Below are positions 59,501 to 64,000 of a stretch of 64,000 nucleotides of DNA, piece by piece. The notes under the pieces were generated by a model. It was not told the origin of the DNA. It searched no databases and was given only the letters and a program-made list of their open reading frames with translations. Within the stretch, counting starts at the first letter, position 1. The number at the start of each line of letters is the position of its first letter. The stretch lies in NCBI GenBank assembly GCA_037903475.1, contig JBAJFG010000359.1, positions 640,001 through 704,000 of the forward strand, in the 5' to 3' direction. Origin of the DNA: Ancylostoma caninum. Lineage: Eukaryota; Nematoda; Chromadorea; Rhabditida; Ancylostomatidae. Made by a program: the position numbers and the translations under genes.

Positions 59501-62500
59501 TCAGTTTTGCTTTTTAGACAATTTGTCGCGTAACTCTTTGTTGAGTTCTTCGTGTTTAAGCATCATGAGGTTGCGACAGTGATTGCTGAGATCGTCAACG
59601 CTTTCGAAACTTGATGGATCAACAGGAGGTAGGAATTCTACTAGACACTCGCCACTCTCTAGCCTCCTCTCAGCCTGAAACTCACTGAAGATTCTTAGCG
59701 TATTTACGAAATATGTATCATAAATACATTCCCTGACCTTGAGTGAGGCCATATTTTGAACGTATTTCTAAGAAAAATGTGAGGAGCTAACACATGAGGA
59801 AACATGTGTAGAACGAGCAAGTCGGAAAGTGGTAGCAAGGGAGGCCTTTCGATGTGAACGATGCAGAAAGATTAGAAGACCTTTTCAAATGTCATATAGT
59901 AAAGAAGCCGTGGAATCGGATAACAGAGAAATGATTCATGAATTATCGATCGAGTTATGTATTGGAAACTTAAACACAATACACAACAGAAGTACAAAAA
60001 TCCTCCCGACTCCTACCGCGGACCCCCAGAAGAAAGCGTCGTAACAAAAAAGACCACATGAAATTATGACCATATTACTACTACACTGAACTCGTCATTG
60101 TCATGGGAAGAGGCAAAACATCTATTCATCAGACCTAAAAACTTAAAAACTGCTCGCGCCAGCTCGAATGGATGCATTTGATTAAGGATTCCGTAAGGAT
60201 AACAAGAGGAAAGGTTGAAACGAATATGATACAACTTAACTGCCAATTTCCAAGCAAAGAAATGTCAAAAGATATGTGTACTTACAGCGTCATAGAAGAA
60301 ACTGTGGGAAGAGAACACGCAGCACACCACTGGAATCTGAAAACGAAACGTACTATAAATAGAAGGAAAGCCACAAGGTCGAGTCAATTGCAATGCAAAT
60401 GATTAAGCAACAAACCTTAGCCTCGATTGAAAGAATAAATGCACCCTTCTTAAAAGGAAGCATGGTCTTTCCAGGGTTTCGAGTACCTTCTGGGTAAATC
60501 CATACCTTTCTCTGAAATGCACACCCATAACTTCGAAAGGGACCAAAACAAGGGAAGAATGACTGGCCTGATGTTCAATGATGGCAGCCAACGTCATGTC
60601 AACAGCTTTGTGAGCCTTTTCTTTACTAAAGCGATTGATCCATATGGAATTACACATATAAGCACAGAGATTGAATCCTGGCAAAAACTTGAGACTGCTC
60701 TTCAGCATGACAGCACAGTTCCTGGGCCAGCAATAAGACATTCCTAAACGAAATCAAATCACCATTTACTCAAGAATAAACAGGGAATTTTTACATTTTT
60801 ACAAGTCGGAAGCGAAAAGGGAGCTAGAGGGGGGGGGACATATAAAAGGTCATAGGCTTCACCTTGAAAGCCTAAGTAAAAGCACTAGCCTAAGCCTCAT
60901 TGTGTTAAAGACTTCCGCTATGAACAACAAAAGGATCGAATTTCTAAATGACCATAAGTGTAGGAAGAACCTCCTCCCCGTAATCTCGAAAGCACGCTCT
61001 TGGCAGCATATAAAAGAAATCGGACCTCTGACTTTTCCTATGGTCCCATAAACTGCATCTGTATGTGACAAGAGAGTTCCCACATTTCAAATTGAAATAT
61101 CACGCGATGATTCAAAGATTCTACAGTTATACAGCATACAGTTTTGACTAGTTTAGGAACTTACACGACATCGTAGTATGCCAGTAATGTGCATACTTTG
61201 ACAAAGTGCTAAACTCATTACGAGCAATTCTTACTGCAAACATGCCGCAATTAACTGCAAAAACCACACCTACTATCGTTCTGGGGCATGTCTGAATTAA
61301 AGGATGAATTGTTCACTCCGCGTCTTAACGTAATCTAATCAGGCGTAAAGTAAAGTCCTAGGTGTAGTCGCACTCGCGGCACTACAACTGACTGTTAAAG
61401 TCAACAAAATGAGAGCTCATGGTTACCTGATGGTGTTAATTGCATACAGGATTGTTCTGAAGGCCTCCTCCATCTGTTCCTACTAATTTCGAAGTCCTCT
61501 AGTAGGTTTTTTTTTCACATTCCCGGCAAATCTCATAGGATCACCACCACAGTTAAACTAGTGACCATCTTCAGGACTACATGGCCACTAGATAATAAAG
61601 AGCTCTCACTTTTTAAACGTCAACCGTCAGTTGTAGTGCTGCAGGTGCGGCTGTATACCCAAGGCTTTGGTTTACGCCCGATAGGATTACGGTAAGACAC
61701 GGCCTGAACAATTCATCTCATGTCTGAATTCGCGACACATTAGGCCCAAATGACGTGCCTCAAGCAGACAAAATGAAGCTTGATGATAAAAGTTATGCGT
61801 CCCAATCGTATCGGTCAGTTTACTGTCAAATCCTTTAATAAATGAATAAATTAACCCTCTGAATAAAGGCTATCCGTAACCTCCTAAACTACTCGACTGC
61901 GGTCAAATTTTCATAAGCTGTCAGTGCAACACATTTACTTTCAAACATGCGTTCAACGCGTAACACCAAGTCACGCAATGCAATCTCAGTATTGGGCAAA
62001 TTTCCGAGAGGATTCTCAACCGATGAGCGAAAAACTGCACTGAACATACTGAATACAACATCTTCGAAGCAACACAAATACAACCTCTTCTCTCAAATGA
62101 GGCTAGCTTTCGAAAGATACTGTTAGTACAGAGTACTATGTGGACGGTAGAGATCCCCATTTAGTGGACTGCGCAGATAGACACTACACTACACAGAATA
62201 CGAAATTATAGCAAATACTTGAAACATTGGCTAACTTACCAAGCACGTCGAGGGCACTCTGATGGTTAGCAATGATGACGAAAGGCTTGTCACTATCTAT
62301 GTACTGCTTGTTCCTTAGAATGAAACGAATCCGAAGAAAGGAGCAGAAAAATTGGAAGATTGTGAATATACGGCTGAAAAAAAAGGAATATGCAAAACGT
62401 CCAGACACAGAACAGAAGGCCTGAAAGTAGCGAAACTCACAAATGATTGTTTGTGGATCTTCCATACGGAATACTGATAATAGCTCCAATGGTCCCAGCC

Positions 62501-62643
62501 ATGATGAGGCACCAGAAGTATAAGAGTACTTTCATATAGAATCGAACATGGGAAGAAAGCAATAGGAGCAGCACTCCGCAGGTACTAGTAGCAGCCAACA
62601 AGTAGCACCAATAACACGAATGATGGTCCTCCTCAGCACTCAT
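59501..62643 (-). CDS. 1-acyl-sn-glycerol-3-phosphate acyltransferase (AGPAT/PlsC family)
   Basis: Exons: 62441-62643, 62240-62373, 60564-60743, 60416-60511, 60286-60336 and 59501-59674, giving about 279 codons, the usual family size. Hydrophobic segments lie near the N-terminus ([27 protein letters not shown]). NHQSALD at ~104-110 is the catalytic NHxxxxD motif; YPEGTRN at ~178-184 is the acceptor-phosphate-binding motif; [10 protein letters not shown] and [10 protein letters not shown] match later conserved blocks. The family transfers an acyl group from acyl-CoA to lysophosphatidic acid to make phosphatidic acid, in the endoplasmic reticulum membrane. All junctions fit in phase except 60564/60511, which is off by one base. 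C. elegans acl-1/acl-2 are the likely relatives; orthology is not resolved. It lies 411 bp upstream of the co-oriented CSB gene. Confidence 0.9.
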
Positions 62644-63040
62644 CCTTAATTTATTGCCTTAGCTTTGAAGCATTAAAGAAGTAATCTGACGGGGAAAGAG
62701 CACACATAAAACGACTGCAAAGCCCCGCGAAGGTTTTTCCATTTTAAAAATAAAAATTCGGTCTTCAGTGCCTTTCGAAAGAAATATCATATGTCAGGAG
62801 ATTTCAATCAGAGCGCGTTAGTATACATCGATCGCAGACGCACCGCGATGTAGACTTCGTTTTTATTTATTGTTAATTGAAAGTGATTTGGAAATTCCTT
62901 AATTGGATTGTGTACAGTAGACTCTCTATCTACAAACTAATTATAGATCGCTCAAATATTGCAGTGCTTTTTTCTACAGGTCACGAAATGTATTACCAGA
63001 CTATATGCAAGGTTAGGTTGTTATGTAAATCACGATTATA

Positions 63041-63208
63041 TGTACAGAGAACTCCAAACGGACGCAGTCAAGAGTCAGGACCGCGGCCCGGCTCTCTTGG
63101 GCGGAGTCACGGGAGCTCAGCATAGCGTGCGCCTGCGTCTCTGTCCATGAGAGCCGCACCGCGATCTCGACTGTTGTCTACGTACGTTTGGAGTTTCCTA
63201 TATGTACA
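63041..63208. repeat. 168-bp foldback (inverted-repeat) element
   Basis: The left end TGTACAGAGAACTCCAAACG mirrors the right end, which in reverse complement reads TGTACATATAGGAAACTCCA then AACG. Mirroring continues through GACGCAGTCAAGAGTC-like and CGGCTCTC blocks. There is no coding content. Confidence 0.6.
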
Positions 63209-63219
63209 TTGGTATTCGA

Positions 63220-63365
63220 ATTTTTCTTTCGGATATTCGAATAATCGAATATTTCGATTTCTCGATACATTCGAATATTCGAATAATCGAATATTTCGAT
63301 TTCTCGAATTATTCGAATATTCTAATAATGAAAATTTCGAATTATTCGAATATATTCGTTCGAAT
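63220..63365. repeat. Palindromic TTCGAATA-type tandem array
   Basis: About 145 bp built from repeated ATTCGAATATTCGAATAA and TCGAATATTTCGATTTC words. The unit is itself near-palindromic, so both strands look alike. It is AT-rich, non-coding satellite-like sequence. Confidence 0.85.
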
Positions 63366-63539
63366 ACCAACGCATAATTACGATTCGATCCGAAGTATAT
63401 CGTGTACAAATCTACTCACAAGTGGCTCACGAGGGGCAAAGATCACACGAGAATTTTACCACTTGTTGTGTAGATTTCAATCCACAGTCGCTACGGCAGC
63501 GATCAGAGTGAAATTTCCAAAGATACTTCTAAAGAAAGT

Positions 63540-64000
63540 TGAAAATCTTGTGTTTGCTTATTTTCACTTATTTATAAGGCACTTCCCACATCTGGGGTCT
63601 CAATATTTCCAAGATTTGAGGTGCTGAACACGAATATCATATTCATTTTGTACCGTTACCCCATTTTTGTGAGTTTACGGTGCGGTGGGGTTACTGCAGA
63701 TACAGTGCCTCATGGAATCAGCTCAAATTTCGCACAGGGGGGGGGGGGAATTGAGGTGCTGCACACGAATATCGTATCCGTTTTGCACTGTAACCCCACT
63801 TTCGCAAGGGTAGGTAGGTATACGGTAGTAAATTCGGAGAAAATGCCCATTTTTGGGTTGAAAACGAAGGTATCACGCCAAGTAATATTGATAACTGATA
63901 TTGATATTGATATATTGATAGTAATATTGATCAGTGCCTGGAACAACCCCTCTGCGCAAAGTTTGGAAGGATTCTGTGAGATACCGAACCCACCGTGTAA
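63540..64000. repeat. Dispersed repeat, two diverged tandem units, runs off the window
   Basis: GAGGTGCTGAACACGAATAT (about 63618) and GAGGTGCTGCACACGAATAT (about 63754) start two related units, each followed by ATTTTGTACCGTTACCCC-like text. A downstream GGAACAACCCCTCTGCGCAA block recurs near 31170 and, diverged, near 3330. A run of 12-13 G lies at 63736. Confidence 0.55.

Larger units (their letters stand above)
62644..64000. other. Upstream flank of the acyltransferase gene; repeats only
   Basis: No gene is seen. The stretch holds a foldback at 63041-63208, a palindromic TTCGAATA array at 63220-63365 and diverged copies of the dispersed repeat from about 63540 to the end. The acyltransferase promoter presumably lies close to 62644-62850, but no motif is distinctive. 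Confidence 0.45.

Overview
This window looks like genomic DNA of a nematode, most likely a strongylid (clade V, hookworm-like) parasite. Introns end in the nematode-type TTTCAG acceptor, small exons sit among larger introns, nematode telomere-type TTAGGC units occur inside a repeat, and mariner/Tc1 elements and short inverted-repeat (MITE) families are abundant. The genus is inferred, not shown. No rRNA gene, confident tRNA gene, CRISPR array or prokaryotic feature was seen.

Four protein-coding genes can be rebuilt exon by exon. (1) Minus strand, 7674-23468: 17 phase-compatible exons encode an ~823-residue protein. It starts with a small-heat-shock (alpha-crystallin) domain and an IPI motif, then runs into a very long tail with a ~54-residue Arg-Glu/Arg-Asp tract, RS-like stretches and coiled coil. 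(2) Plus strand, 40571-42885: a secreted protein with a signal peptide, about seven degenerate 14-residue GYD-type repeats and a cysteine-rich antistasin-like/EB-like C-terminus. (3) Minus strand, 49375-59089: a complete 26-exon Cockayne syndrome B / Rad26 Snf2 ATPase (~1043 residues). (4) Minus strand, 59501-62643: a 1-acylglycerol-3-phosphate acyltransferase. It lies just upstream of and co-oriented with the CSB gene, with a 411-bp gap.

The rest is dominated by transposons. There are five decayed mariner-type elements (about 722-1660, 8682-9774, 34380-36781, 36870-37555, 53821-54694). A Tc1-like inverted-repeat element (4956-5614) has a MITE nested inside it. Two further TA-target families occupy 6563-6831/46330-46600 and 9781-10047, and a 1.55-kb inverted-repeat element lies at 10119-11669. 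Two hAT-type MITEs have perfect 8-bp target duplications (28001-28273, 30053-30327). Three copies of a 1.2-1.7-kb long-inverted-repeat element (11999-13214, 34571-35879, 46700-48415) carry internal tRNA-like pol III-box modules and telomere-like TTAGGC units.

The elements shape the genes. The 4.7-kb intron 8635-13334 of gene 1 is about 88% made of four transposons placed almost end to end. A mariner fills most of one CSB intron. One long-inverted-repeat element has split a mariner transposase just after its catalytic DxARPH-type motif. The regions 1665-4955, 23470-28000, 30610-34380, 37556-40570, 42886-46329, 48416-49374 and 62644-64000 hold no gene I can support.
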